From: Bradyrhizobium sp. Ce-3
Lineage (GTDB): Bacteria; Pseudomonadota; Alphaproteobacteria; Rhizobiales; Xanthobacteraceae
NCBI RefSeq assembly: GCF_022835695.1
Contig: NZ_BQUV01000003.1
Span: 62,001 to 126,000 of the forward strand
Length of the DNA stretch: 64,000 nucleotides
Direction of reading: 5' to 3'
The position numbers and the translations under genes are program-made. Positions 1-8,722 of this stretch are shown in pieces. The notes below the pieces were generated by a model. It was not told where the DNA came from. It did no database searches and saw only the letters and a program-made list of their open reading frames with translations. Numbering within the stretch: the first letter of the stretch is position 1; the number at the start of each line of letters is the position of its first letter.

Positions 1-1523
1 AAGGCGTCGCCGTCAGCGCCGCCAGCTTTTACGCGCAGGCATCGGGACGCGTTACCGTCGCCAATCTGCACGTCGCGCCCGGCCTCGGCAACGGCATCGG
101 CTCGCTTTACGGCGCGCTGAAGGCAGGTTCGCCCGTGGTCGCAACGGCCGGCCAGCAGGACACGCGGATGCGGCTCAACAATCCGCTGCTCGGCCATGAC
201 CTCGTCGCGATGGCGGCACCGGTGACCAAGTGGAGCGTGCAGATCGAGCGTGCCGACGAGATCGCGCCGATCATGCGCCGGGCCTTCAAGGTGGCGACCG
301 ATGCGCCGCAAGGGCCGGTGTTCGTGTCGCTGCCGATCGACGTCCTGGAGCAGGAGACCGCGGTGGATGCGTCGGCGCCGGATCGTCTGTGGCGCGCGAC
401 GCGCCCCGATCCGGTCGGCATCGACGCACTGGTCGCGCTGCTCCTCAAGGCGAACAATCCGGCCATCATCGCCGGCGACGACGTGGCGCGATCGGGCGGC
501 GAGCAGGCGCTGGTGGCGCTTGTGGAGGCGATCGGCGCCACCGTGTGGTTCGAAGGGCTGCGCCATCACGCGCCGTTCCCGACCAGCCATCCGAGCTATC
601 GGCAGTCGCTCCCGGGCGACGCCCGGCAGGTGCGCAAGGCGCTCGGCGAGACCGATCTCGTGCTGCTGGTCGGCGGTCCCTTCTTCGAGGATATCTGGTT
701 TGCGCCCGGCGGCCACATTCCCGACGGTGCGTCCCTGCTGCAGATCGAGGCTTCGGCCGAACGTCTTGCGCTCAACAACCGGCTCGATGCCGGCATCGTC
801 GGCGACATCGCGATCAGCATCAGTGCATTGACGGACGCGTTGCACGCCAAGGCTGGCGCGGACTTCAAGCAAGCCGCACAAAATCGCAATGCGCGGCTTG
901 GCGAAGTGCAGGCGAAAGAAAAGGAAGCCTATCGCGCGCGGGTCGAGAAGAGCTGGAATCGCGAACCGAGTTCGATGCCGCGCGTCACCGCGGAACTGCG
1001 CCGCGGCCTGCCCGACAATGTCGTGATCGTCGATGAAAGCATCACGGCGAGCCTCGATCTCGCGCGCGCCTTCGACTATCGCGGCTTCGGTGATTATTTC
1101 GGCGGTCGTGGCGGCGGCATCGGCCAGGGCCTGGCCGGTGCGATCGGCGTCAAGGTCGCGATGCCGGATCGTCCGGTCGTCGCCATTTCCGGCGACGGCT
1201 CGGCGATGTATGCGATTCAGGCGCTGTGGACCGCCGCGCACCACAGGCTTGCGATCGTGTTCGTCGTGCTGGCGAACCGCGAATACCGCATCCTCAAGCA
1301 CAATGTGGACGTCTGGCGGCAGAATTTCGAAGCCGGCACCCAGCATCCCTATCAGAACATGGATATCACCGGCCCCGCGCTCGACTTCGTGCATCTCGCG
1401 GCCGGCATGGGCGTCGAGGCCGTGAGGGTCGAGAAGGCCGACGACATCGCCGGCACCGTCGCAAAGGCCGTGGCGGCTCAGCGGCCGTATCTCGTCGAGA
1501 TCGCGATCGAAGGCAAGCGCTGA
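1..1523 (+). CDS. Thiamine diphosphate-dependent decarboxylase/synthase family enzyme, 5' truncated
   Basis: The reading frame is open from the window edge (first full codon at 3), so the start and the N-terminal catalytic glutamate lie outside. About 506 residues are visible. They begin with a stretch like the pyrimidine-binding domain of benzoylformate decarboxylases (NLHVAPGLGNGIGSL, then ATAGQQDTR). A central domain and the C-terminal diphosphate-binding motif follow (GDGSAMY near base 1192, closing with LANREYR). The family decarboxylates or condenses 2-oxo acids. Overall resemblance is to benzoylformate decarboxylase/acetolactate synthase large-subunit relatives, but the substrate cannot be read from sequence. 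The SDR gene 16 bp downstream is probably co-transcribed and may reduce the carbonyl product. Confidence 0.85.
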   Translation, partial: GVAVSAASFYAQASGRVTVANLHVAPGLGNGIGSLYGALKAGSPVVATAGQQDTRMRLNNPLLGHDLVAMAAPVTKWSVQIERADEIAPIMRRAFKVATDAPQGPVFVSLPIDVLEQETAVDASAPDRLWRATRPDPVGIDALVALLLKANNPAIIAGDDVARSGGEQALVALVEAIGATVWFEGLRHHAPFPTSHPSYRQSLPGDARQVRKALGETDLVLLVGGPFFEDIWFAPGGHIPDGASLLQIEASAERLALNNRLDAGIVGDIAISISALTDALHAKAGADFKQAAQNRNARLGEVQAKEKEAYRARVEKSWNREPSSMPRVTAELRRGLPDNVVIVDESITASLDLARAFDYRGFGDYFGGRGGGIGQGLAGAIGVKVAMPDRPVVAISGDGSAMYAIQALWTAAHHRLAIVFVVLANREYRILKHNVDVWRQNFEAGTQHPYQNMDITGPALDFVHLAAGMGVEAVRVEKADDIAGTVAKAVAAQRPYLVEIAIEGKR

Positions 1524-1539
1524 TCACCGGAGCAGTTTC

Positions 1540-2310
1540 ATGACAGGCATTCTGGACGGCAAGGCGGCATTGGTGACCGGCGGCGGCTCGGGCATCGGCC
1601 GGGCAACTGCGATTGCGATGGCGCGCGAAGGCGCGCGTGTGGCGGTCTCCGACCTCTCGAAGGACGGCATCGACGAGACGGTCGCGTTGATCAATGCCGC
1701 CGGCGGCCAGTCGATCGCGATCCGGGGCGACGTCACCGACGAGGCCGATGTCGCGAACATGGTGGCGCGCACGGTGTCGGCATTCGGCCGCATCGATTGT
1801 GCGTTCAACAATGCCGGCGTCGCAGGGCGCTCCGTCGGCCCGCCGGGCCAGCGCATTCATGAACTGACGCAGTCCTCGGTCGCGAAGATGTTCTCGGTGA
1901 ACCTGATGGGCGTGTTCCTGTGCCTCAAATACGAGGTCGCACAGATGCTCAAGCAGGGCGGAGGCGGCGCCATCGTCAACACGGCCTCGATCGCAGGCCT
2001 GGTCGGCCTCGCCACCTCGGGCCATTATGTCGCGACCAAGCACGGTGTCGTCGGGCTGACAAAGTCTGCTGCGATCGAATATGCCCAGGACGGCATCCGC
2101 GTGAATTGCGTCAATCCCGGATACATCAAGACGCCGATGACCAAGGAGACGATGGACGAGCGTTACGACGAGATCATCGCCAAGGTGCCGATGCGTCGCC
2201 TCGGCGTACCCGAGGAGATCGCCGAAGCCGTGGTCTGGATGTGCTCGGACAAGGCGTCCTTCATGACCGGCGCATCGCATGTGGTGGACGGCGGCTACAG
2301 CGCCGCCTGA
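1540..2310 (+). CDS. SDR family NAD(P)-dependent oxidoreductase
   Basis: This is a 256-residue classical short-chain dehydrogenase. It has the cofactor motif TGGGSGIG at residues 13-20, NNAG in the middle, the catalytic pair Y163/K167 in YVATK, and the usual C-terminal TGASHVVDGGYS. An aspartate after beta-2 (VSDLSK) suggests NAD(H) preference, which is inference. The ATG lies 16 bp after the upstream thiamine enzyme with a GGAGCAG ribosome site, so the two are likely one operon acting on a ketone/alcohol pair. Substrate unknown. Confidence 0.9.
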   Translation: MTGILDGKAALVTGGGSGIGRATAIAMAREGARVAVSDLSKDGIDETVALINAAGGQSIAIRGDVTDEADVANMVARTVSAFGRIDCAFNNAGVAGRSVGPPGQRIHELTQSSVAKMFSVNLMGVFLCLKYEVAQMLKQGGGGAIVNTASIAGLVGLATSGHYVATKHGVVGLTKSAAIEYAQDGIRVNCVNPGYIKTPMTKETMDERYDEIIAKVPMRRLGVPEEIAEAVVWMCSDKASFMTGASHVVDGGYSAA

Positions 2311-2434
2311 TGATCTGAAGGGCGTCGATGAGAAGCGCGATGGGGGCCGTCGCGGCGTAATCGCGGCAGCCGCAAACGCGACGCAATTCGGTCGTCGGTG
2401 GTCGGGGAAAATTCTGTCAGCGTGGTTCTCAAGA

Positions 2435-2980
2435 ATGAGACGGCATCACCTGGACGACTTCGTCATTCGACCAGCGACCGAGGCGGACGCAGCATCCATT
2501 GCTGAAATACATACTGCAAGCTGGCGCGATGCGTATGCGCACATCCTCGCGCCGGATTTCCTGAGCGGCAGCATCGAAACAGACCGGCTCGCCGTCTGGT
2601 CGCAGCGGCTCCGTGACGGCTCTCCAACGCAACTGGTCAACGTCGTCCTTTCCCCGGCTGGGCAGGCGCAGGCGTTTGTCTGTGGCTATTGTGATTTTGA
2701 CCCGGTTTGGGGAAGTCTTGTGGACAATCTTCACGTTCGTCCCGACGCGCGTGGTCGAGGGATAGGTGACCGGCTTTTTCGTGCTGTCGCCGGCGAACTG
2801 TCGGCAAAAGCTTCCGGCTCCGGCTTGCACCTGTGGGTGTTCGAGGCAAATGTGGCGGGCCTTCGCTTCTACGAACGGCTCGGCGGTCGTGTCGTCGAAA
2901 GCGCCAGGTCTGAGATTCCAGCGGCGGGCGGAAAGGCTGTCTTGCGGGTACACTGGCCAACCATCGTGCAGATTGGCTGA
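2435..2980 (+). CDS. GNAT family N-acetyltransferase
   Basis: The product is about 181 residues counted from the ATG at 2435, with homology beginning at FVIRPATEADAASIAEIH. The acetyl-CoA binding motif A is present (VRPDARGRGIGDRLF), followed by LHLWVFEANVAGLRFYERLGG, which is typical of GNAT enzymes acting on small molecules or protein N-termini. The frame is open further upstream to 2279, but that stretch overlaps the end of the SDR gene and looks non-coding, so I chose 2435. It stands alone and is convergent with the next SDR. The acceptor substrate is unknown. Confidence 0.8.
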   Translation: MRRHHLDDFVIRPATEADAASIAEIHTASWRDAYAHILAPDFLSGSIETDRLAVWSQRLRDGSPTQLVNVVLSPAGQAQAFVCGYCDFDPVWGSLVDNLHVRPDARGRGIGDRLFRAVAGELSAKASGSGLHLWVFEANVAGLRFYERLGGRVVESARSEIPAAGGKAVLRVHWPTIVQIG

Positions 2981-3132
2981 ACGAGACGTGACAGCTTCTG
3001 CTCCCGGCTCAAAAGCAGCCATCCCGGCGATGCCAGCTTGCGACCCTTCGGGAGATCGCGTGACGACCGGCAAGATCGTCCCGGCTGCATGGCTCCATGC
3101 ACGCGCAGTCAGGCCACCGGAGAACTGCGCGC

Positions 3133-3987
3133 TCAACGTTTCGGGTTGCGCCCGCGAATATGGTCAAAGCCTTGCTTGATGGCGGCGAAGCGCGCGTCGA
3201 CCAACGGCTCGAATTCGAGGTCAGTGAAAATATATGGCCAGTCGTTCTCGACGCCTTCGCGGACGAGTTCACCGACATAGAAGGGATCGATGCCCTGAGC
3301 GACCCGTTCCCGGACCTGATTGATCCGCTCGGCAAGCGGGCCCGACGTCGGCATGGCACGGACCGCCCCCTCGAAGCGCTTGGGCAGGTTGCGCCCTGAG
3401 TTTATGATTTGAGTGCGGATGAATCCGGGACAGAGCACCGATACGCCGATCCCGCGGGGGGCGAGTTCAGGCCGCAGTCCCTCGGACAGCGCGACCACAC
3501 CGTACTTTGAAACGTTGTAGGCCGTGCTTCCCCCTGAAATGAGACCGGCGAGCGAGGCTGTGGAGACGATGTGTCCACCCTCACCATGCTGCTCGATCAG
3601 CGGCCCGAAAATCTCGATCCCCCAAATCGTCGCCATCAGGTTGACGCCCAGGGTCCAATTCCACGACGCGTCGGTCCAGGTGCCATAGGGCCCGCCGCCG
3701 CCGACGCCGGCGTTGTTGACCAGGATATGCACCTTGCCGTAGCGGGCGGTCGTGGCTTCGGCGGCGGCCACGAGTTCGGCCTTCAGCGAGACGTCCGCCT
3801 TCACGCCGTCGACATCGACGTTGGTACGCCTCAGTTGCTCGAGCGCGGCGGACAGCGCCGCGTCTTCAATGTCGCACAGCATGACTTTCACCCCCGCCTG
3901 GGCGAGCGCGGTCGCGATCCCCAGTCCGATGCCTGACGCGGCACCGGTGACGAACGCGGTCTTTCCAGCGAGGTCCTTCACGCGCAT
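3133..3987 (-). CDS. SDR family NAD(P)-dependent oxidoreductase
   Basis: A 284-residue short-chain dehydrogenase read from the ATG at 3987. It shows TGAASGIG at residues 14-21, NNAG at 91-94 and the catalytic pair Y157/K161 (YNVSK). It has a C-terminal extension of about 70 residues beyond the classical core, as in the longer SDRs often found in lipid or terpenoid metabolism (inference). An in-frame extension to 4062 runs through a short tandem repeat and is unlikely to be translated. It is divergent from the EamA transporter gene. Substrate unknown. Confidence 0.87.
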   Translation of the reverse strand: MRVKDLAGKTAFVTGAASGIGLGIATALAQAGVKVMLCDIEDAALSAALEQLRRTNVDVDGVKADVSLKAELVAAAEATTARYGKVHILVNNAGVGGGGPYGTWTDASWNWTLGVNLMATIWGIEIFGPLIEQHGEGGHIVSTASLAGLISGGSTAYNVSKYGVVALSEGLRPELAPRGIGVSVLCPGFIRTQIINSGRNLPKRFEGAVRAMPTSGPLAERINQVRERVAQGIDPFYVGELVREGVENDWPYIFTDLEFEPLVDARFAAIKQGFDHIRGRNPKR

Positions 3988-4023
3988 TCTCCCCGTGCAA
4001 GCGGACACCGTCGTGCAAAAAAC

Positions 4024-4057
4024 GCCAAGTATCGCAGGACGCCAAGTATCGCAGGAC
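4024..4057. repeat. Perfect 17-bp tandem duplication
   Basis: The 17-bp unit GCCAAGTATCGCAGGAC occurs twice head to tail at 4024-4040 and 4041-4057, and the first bases of a third copy (GCC) follow. It lies just upstream of the SDR start on the minus strand. Confidence 0.85.
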
Positions 4058-4089
4058 GCCATATGACCGCACTTTCAGGCGATTGGGAA

Positions 4090-4126
4090 GTGTGCGGGAT
4101 GTCCGCTTCCGACCCAAAGCGAGCAT
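4090..4126. repeat. Possible fragment of a dispersed Bradyrhizobiaceae repeat
   Basis: The bases around GGATGTCCGCTTCCGACC and the following AAAGCGAGCAT resemble a short dispersed extragenic sequence that I recall from many Bradyrhizobium and Rhodopseudomonas intergenic regions, where it gives spurious peptides such as FGSEADI. Only one copy is in this window, so the assignment rests on memory of the family. Confidence 0.3.
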
Positions 4127-4239
4127 CGCGGTTGCGGTGATGTCTCCGTCTGGTCCCAGGCATCTTGGCGAGCCCTTCGCCAATCAGCCCTGCAGGGCGG
4201 TGGGTTGATCCGCCTTGTGGGCTCACGTAGTCGTTCGTG

Positions 4240-5157
4240 ATGAGCGAGCGTAAGGCCGGCGCCAGGACTGCAGCCCCTCCAGATACGAAAACCATTTTGC
4301 TCGGGGTCGCCTGCGGCCTCGGCGCGGCGCTTTGCTGGGCGCTCGGCTTCGTGGCGACGCGGCACGGCCTGAGGGTCGGGTTCACTCCCGTCGATCTCTT
4401 GATGCATCGCTTCCTGTGGTCGGGCATCGCCTTCCTGCCGCTCGTTGTGCGCGCCGGCCTCCGCGATCTCTGCGGCATCGGCTGGGGCCGCGGCATGGCG
4501 CTGATGCTGCTGGGCGGGCCGGTGATGTCGCTGATCAGCTATGCCGGCTTCATGTTCGTGCCGCTCGGCCACGGCAGCGTGATCCAGCCGTCCTGCGCGA
4601 CGCTGGGCGGGCTGTTTCTCGCGGTAGTCCTGCTGAAGGAGGCGATCTCGCTCTCTCGGATCGCCGGCGCTGTTATCATCGTGGTCGGCCTTGCGGTGAT
4701 CGGCAGCGAGTCGATCGGCCACATGGGAACGAGCGCCGTGATGGGCGATCTGATCTTCGTGATGACCGGATTGATGTTCGCAGGCTTCGCCACCCTGGTG
4801 CGCTATTGGCGGGTCTCTGCGTTCTCGGTGGCGACGGTCATCAGCGTGCTGTCGCTCGCGCTGTTTCCGCTGTACGCCGCCTCGGGCGGGCTGGCGCGCG
4901 ATGCGGCCATCGGCCTCAACGAAAATGCGCTGCAGGCTGTCGCTCAGGGCATCCTGGCCGGGCCCGTGGCAATGTATCTGTTCGCGCGGTCGATCCAGCA
5001 CCTCGGCGTTGCCCGCGCGGCGGTTCTTCCCGCGACCGTGCCGGCGCTGACCCTGCTGTTGGGATGGCTCCTGATCGGCGAGCCGCCGACCACGCTGCAG
5101 GTGGCCGGATTGGTCACCGTGCTGGCCGGATTCTACCTCGCGCAACGCCAGGGTTAG
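4240..5157 (+). CDS. DMT superfamily (EamA-type) transporter
   Basis: About 305 residues with ten hydrophobic segments in two five-helix halves, the layout of EamA drug/metabolite transporters. The first half starts at ILLGVACGLGAALCWALGFVATRHGL and the second near DLIFVMTGLMFAGFATLV. The protein ends with a short basic tail (LAQRQG). EamA proteins usually export amino acids or other small metabolites across the inner membrane, but the substrate is not predictable here. A GTG sits one codon earlier at 4237; I prefer the ATG at 4240. A structured repeat follows directly after the stop. Confidence 0.87.
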   Translation: MSERKAGARTAAPPDTKTILLGVACGLGAALCWALGFVATRHGLRVGFTPVDLLMHRFLWSGIAFLPLVVRAGLRDLCGIGWGRGMALMLLGGPVMSLISYAGFMFVPLGHGSVIQPSCATLGGLFLAVVLLKEAISLSRIAGAVIIVVGLAVIGSESIGHMGTSAVMGDLIFVMTGLMFAGFATLVRYWRVSAFSVATVISVLSLALFPLYAASGGLARDAAIGLNENALQAVAQGILAGPVAMYLFARSIQHLGVARAAVLPATVPALTLLLGWLLIGEPPTTLQVAGLVTVLAGFYLAQRQG

Positions 5158-5161
5158 GGGT

Positions 5162-5278
5162 GCTGTCGTCGCCACGCGTGAGGCGGCCCGATGGATTCCG
5201 GGCTCTCGCTTCGCGAGCCCGGAATGACAGTGAGGTGGACGCTCTCTTCGGACCCCCTAGGGGGTGAGCGACGACAGC
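5162..5278. repeat. Composite palindromic extragenic element
   Basis: Three nested or adjacent perfect inverted repeats are present. The outer arms GCTGTCGTCGC (5162-5172) and GCGACGACAGC (5268-5278) match fully. The inner hairpin has arms ATTCCGGGCTC (5195-5205) and GAGCCCGGAAT (5215-5225). The self-complementary dodecamer CCCCCTAGGGGG lies at 5253-5264. The inner hairpin resembles the element at 52763-52802. It may terminate transcription from the EamA gene and from the small minus-strand gene. Confidence 0.75.
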
Positions 5279-5333
5279 GGTGGACGTAGCGCGATGTGCG
5301 TCCCATGCGCCCATCGAGGGCGAGGCGTCGAGC

Positions 5334-5510
5334 TTAGTGGTCGGTCTTCGGCGCCTTCGCCGCAAAGTCGAGGCCGAGACGGAGGGCGCGCTCCTCGCGG
5401 TCTTCGGTCAAGAACTTCAGTTCCCGTTCCAGCGACCGCGCGACCTCGTCTTGTGTTTCCTTGGCGTGGCGGCGGGAGCCGCCTGACGGTTTGGCCGGTT
5501 GGGCAGTCAC
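5334..5510 (-). CDS. Small basic/acidic hypothetical protein, 58 aa
   Basis: A GTG at 5510 preceded by AAGGG opens a 58-codon frame ending in TAA at 5334-5336. The peptide begins MTAQPAKPSGG, continues SRRHAKETQDEV and ends FAAKAPKTDH. The middle (residues about 18-50) is highly charged and predicted helical (ARSLERELKFLTEDREERAL), with no membrane segment. I do not recognise a family. The clean length, ribosome site and charged-helix composition make it more protein-like than the neighbouring chance frames. Confidence 0.55.
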   Translation of the reverse strand: MTAQPAKPSGGSRRHAKETQDEVARSLERELKFLTEDREERALRLGLDFAAKAPKTDH

Positions 5511-5869
5511 GGGAGAACCCTTGTCATCGCAGTGTCACAGGCTCAGGCATGCCACGGTGGGCGTCGCGCGCACAATCAAAAAGAATTCAGTGCGCGCCGA
5601 TTGGAATGTTTGTTGTGCATCTGACTCAAATTTAAGCAGGAAATTCTCCAGCCTCGTTTCGGGTCGCGCCGCGGCCGCGATCTCATCAATTCGGATGAGA
5701 AAGCCCGGTTCCGACGAAATCATTTCTGAAATCGCACGAAGGCGTCCTGAAACGGACAAGGTCTAACCTTAGTAGCGTTGTGAAGGACAGGTGCCTGGTA
5801 GACGCTGATGGCCAGCGGTCGTGAGATTCACGACGGAGGTCGTTGGTCAGTGCGCCTGAGTTGTTGGGG
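5511..5869. other. Intergenic region without a recognisable gene
   Basis: This stretch is locally less GC-rich, especially 5570-5760. Frames of 60-75 codons are open on both strands but show no ribosome site with a good start and no recognisable motif. It probably carries the promoters of the small flanking genes, which I cannot place with confidence. Confidence 0.5.
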
Positions 5870-6010
5870 ATGATCCCGGAAATGAAGAAGCCGAATGCTG
5901 TGCCATATGTCTGGGCGGCCGCGCTGATCGCGGTCGCCATCTGGGGTGTGAGCGGCACCCCGCAGATGGCACATACCTCCGCCAGCACGCATCTGGCCCG
6001 CGCGCGGTAA
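5870..6010 (+). CDS. Small single-pass membrane protein, 46 aa
   Basis: An ATG at 5870 preceded by TTGGGG opens a 46-codon frame ending in TAA at 6008-6010. The peptide has a short basic N-terminus (MIPEMKKPNAVP) and one hydrophobic stretch (YVWAAALIAVAIWGVSG) long enough to span the membrane. A polar tail rich in Ala, Ser and Thr ends in LARAR. A second in-frame ATG is at 5882. No family recognised. It is convergent with the GntR gene. Confidence 0.45.
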   Translation: MIPEMKKPNAVPYVWAAALIAVAIWGVSGTPQMAHTSASTHLARAR

Positions 6011-6076
6011 AGCCCTCTCGCGTGCATTTGGCTCCCGGTTCGTCCGGAGAGCGCGTCAGAACCTCAGAACAGAAGC

Positions 6077-6832
6077 CTAGAGCTTCGGCCGCAGCGAGCG
6101 CTGCATATCCATCGTGTAGGTGTAGCGCCCTTCGGGGTGCGTGGTGATGGTGACCTCGAACAGTTCCTCGCGCAGCCCGTAGTAGCGGCGTACCACGGTG
6201 AGCGCCGGCGAGCCGGTCTTGACCCCGAGCGCCTTGGCGATCGGCGCCGGCATGCCGCGGACGAAGATTTCCATCTGCGCGCGCTCGGTGACCTGGCCGT
6301 ACATCTTGGCGATCTGCTCGTGCACCGGGGTGCGGCCGTGGTCGCTGCGGGTCACCACATCGGCGAACCGGCGCAGCACATAGATCTCGGTCCAGCCGAG
6401 CGGGGCGGCGAACTGGTCTGAGCGGCGCACCGCCTCGATCAGGAACCAGCTCTTGCCGGGCTCGCATTTCAGCAGCCCGGCGAGCTTGCGATCGGCGACG
6501 ATGTCGCTGCTGTTGACGACGTCGCGGTAGGTCTCGTTGGAATAGCGCAGCCATTCGCCGAGCGACTTGACGCTGTGGGTGAACAGCACCGGCGGCTCGG
6601 AAGCGATCACCACCGAGCCGAGCCCGGCGCGGCGCACGATCAGGCCCTGGTCGATCAGGATGCGCAGCGCCTCGCGCACGGTCTGGCGGCTCGCCTGATA
6701 GCTCGCCATCAGCTCGGTCTCGGTCGGCAGCAGATTGCCGACCGCGTAGGTGCCGAGACGGATGTCCTTCTGCAATCCGGTGGCGATGTCGCGGTAGCGG
6801 GACGATCTCGCCCTCTCCGGTTGTTCAGACAT
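6077..6832 (-). CDS. GntR family transcriptional regulator with UTRA domain (HutC subfamily)
   Basis: 251 residues. The N-terminal winged helix spans roughly residues 13-77, with the typical GNLLPTETELMASYQASRQTVREAL recognition region followed by GLGSVV in the wing. The rest (about 95-245) is a UTRA-type effector domain. The gene begins 6 bp after the Gfo/Idh/MocA gene, so it is the last gene of the minus-strand operon that starts with the solute-binding protein. It probably senses the substrate or an intermediate of this locus and binds the paired palindromes at 9713-9791 (inference). Confidence 0.88.
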   Translation of the reverse strand: MSEQPERARSSRYRDIATGLQKDIRLGTYAVGNLLPTETELMASYQASRQTVREALRILIDQGLIVRRAGLGSVVIASEPPVLFTHSVKSLGEWLRYSNETYRDVVNSSDIVADRKLAGLLKCEPGKSWFLIEAVRRSDQFAAPLGWTEIYVLRRFADVVTRSDHGRTPVHEQIAKMYGQVTERAQMEIFVRGMPAPIAKALGVKTGSPALTVVRRYYGLREELFEVTITTHPEGRYTYTMDMQRSLRPKL

Positions 6833-6838
6833 GGCGGA

Positions 6839-7819
6839 TCACTGGTATGCCGTATGGCAGGCGACCGGATGTCCAGACTGCATCGACTGCAGCGCGGCCT
6901 CGAATGCGGCGAGCGTCGCCAGCACATCTGCCTCCGGCACCGGGAACGGCTGCGTGCCTGCGATCGCATCGGCAAAGGCGGCAAGTTCCGCAGCTAGCGT
7001 GTCGACCGCCGGGTAGCGTCGGGTCGCGGGCGCCGCGCCGGATGTCCGTAGCACCATCGTCGTCTCGTCGAGCACTTCGGCAGATCCCTTCGTTCCGAAC
7101 ACATGCACGCGCCAATAGAACGGTGTTGCGCGGATCGTCGCAAGGGTTGCACTCACGCCATTCACAAATTCAATCGCTAAAGTTGCAGTGTCGAGCGGCG
7201 GCGGTCCCGCTTCGCGTTCATGCAGCGTGGCATAAACCTGTCGTGCCGGGCCGAGCAGGCTGACGAAACCATCGAGCACATGCAGCCCAGCGCCGGTCAG
7301 CCCGCCGCCCGGCGACTCCCCGGGCGACAGCCGCCAGCCCTGCGTGATGCCTTGCGAGTTCTCGTTGCTGTTGTGGCCCTCGACATGCAGGATCGTGCCG
7401 AGCTCGCCGTTCGCGGTGATCGCGCGCAGCGCCTGCATCGACGGCCAGAACCGGCGGTTATGCCCGACCGCGAGCGTCACGCCGGCGCTGCGGCAGGCCG
7501 CGAACATCTCGGCCGCATCGCTGCGCCGAAGCGCCAGCGGCTTCTCGCAAAACACCTGCTTGCCGGCCCTCGCTGCCGCGATCACCTGGCCCTTGTGCAG
7601 CGAATGCGGCGTCGCCAGCAGCACCGCATCGATGGCGGGGTCGGCGAGCACGGCGTCCAGGCTCGCTGCGGGCGACAGGCCGTGCGCGGCGCAAAAGCTC
7701 GCGGCGCCGGCGATGTCGGGTTCCACCGCGCTTGTTATCCTGAGCCGGGGTTCGTTGCGCGCGGCCTCGACCAGCGCGCGGCCCCATCGCCCGAGGCCCG
7801 CGATCGCACAATTGATCAT
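6839..7819 (-). CDS. Gfo/Idh/MocA family oxidoreductase
   Basis: 326 residues with an N-terminal Rossmann fold (AIAGLGRWGRALVEAA), the family hallmark EKPLA in FCEKPLALRR, and a C-terminal alpha/beta domain that binds substrate. The family performs NAD(P)-dependent oxidation of sugars, inositols, dihydrodiols and related polyols, or reduction of biliverdin-like compounds. The exact substrate is not visible. Its start overlaps the stop of the upstream dehydrogenase gene by ATGA (7816-7819), which implies translational coupling, and the GntR gene follows after 6 bp. Confidence 0.88.
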   Translation of the reverse strand: MINCAIAGLGRWGRALVEAARNEPRLRITSAVEPDIAGAASFCAAHGLSPAASLDAVLADPAIDAVLLATPHSLHKGQVIAAARAGKQVFCEKPLALRRSDAAEMFAACRSAGVTLAVGHNRRFWPSMQALRAITANGELGTILHVEGHNSNENSQGITQGWRLSPGESPGGGLTGAGLHVLDGFVSLLGPARQVYATLHEREAGPPPLDTATLAIEFVNGVSATLATIRATPFYWRVHVFGTKGSAEVLDETTMVLRTSGAAPATRRYPAVDTLAAELAAFADAIAGTQPFPVPEADVLATLAAFEAALQSMQSGHPVACHTAYQ

Positions 7820-8703
7820 GAATGGTCCTTGTCCTGATCGCGTCCGGCCCGGATCGCCTCGATGACGGCGGCGCTGTCGCTGTCCGGGCCTTCGAGTGTG
7901 ATCGCCGCGCGCAGCAGCTCGGCCTGCACCGAGGTCAGCGGCAGGGGCAGGCCGTGCCGGCCGGCCTCCTGCAGGATCAGCTCGGCGTCCTTCAAGGTCT
8001 GCGCGATATGCGATTGCGGCGAGAAGTCCCGCGCCAGCATCTTCGGTCCCTTGCTGTCCATCACCTTGGAATATGCGGCCGATCGCCGCGCGGTCGCAAG
8101 GAACGTCGCGCCGTCGAGGCCGAGGCTCTCGGCAAAGGCGATGCCTTCGGCCAAAGCGGCGCGGTTGTTCTGCAGGATCAGGTTGATGGCGAGCTTGGTG
8201 CGGCTGGCATTACCGATCGCCCCGACGTCGATCCGCTGCGGGCAGAGAATGTCGAGCGTTGGCGCGGCGGCGGCGATGACGTCGGCATCGCCGGCGACCA
8301 GCGCGGTAGCGGTGCCGGCGCGGACCTCGGCGCTGGTGCCGGAGATCGGCGCTTCGATCAAGGAGAGGCGCGAGCGTGCGGCGAACTCGGCGATCGCCGC
8401 GATCTCGCCGGGGGCGCAGGTGGTGGTGCAGATCAGGCGCGGCGGCACGGCCGCGTTGGCGAAGTCCGGCAGCAGGCCCGTGACCTGGGCCGCGTCATAC
8501 ACCGCGATGACGATGGTCCGGCAGCGCGCCGCGACGTCGGCGGCGAAGGCCGCGAACTCGGCGCCGCTGGCCCGCAGGCCGTCCGTCTTCGCCGCGTCGA
8601 TGTCGAACCCGATCACGCCTATGCCGGCGTCGATCAGCCGCGCGGAAAGCGCCGATCCCATCAACCCCAGGCCAATCATGCCGACAGGTGTCTCGCGAGC
8701 CAT
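7816..8703 (-). CDS. Beta-hydroxyacid dehydrogenase family protein (6-phosphogluconate dehydrogenase fold)
   Basis: 295 residues. The NAD(P) motif GLGLMGSAL sits at the N-terminus. The substrate-loop region reads SGTSAEVRAGT, and the catalytic lysine lies in SRTKLAINL within the helical C-terminal domain. This order matches 3-hydroxyisobutyrate and tartronate semialdehyde dehydrogenases. A short hydroxy acid is the likely substrate, but this is inference. It is the second gene of the operon, 19 bp after the solute-binding protein, and overlaps the Gfo/Idh/MocA gene by 4 bp. Confidence 0.87.
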   Translation of the reverse strand: MARETPVGMIGLGLMGSALSARLIDAGIGVIGFDIDAAKTDGLRASGAEFAAFAADVAARCRTIVIAVYDAAQVTGLLPDFANAAVPPRLICTTTCAPGEIAAIAEFAARSRLSLIEAPISGTSAEVRAGTATALVAGDADVIAAAAPTLDILCPQRIDVGAIGNASRTKLAINLILQNNRAALAEGIAFAESLGLDGATFLATARRSAAYSKVMDSKGPKMLARDFSPQSHIAQTLKDAELILQEAGRHGLPLPLTSVQAELLRAAITLEGPDSDSAAVIEAIRAGRDQDKDHS

Positions 8704-8722
8704 GATGAGCCGCCGCTTCGTG

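Noticed and set aside
5535-5759. Possible 60-75 codon gene in the low-GC gap
   Set aside because: The frame has only a TTG or internal ATG start with no ribosome site, overlaps other open frames, and shows no recognisable composition. I left it as intergenic.
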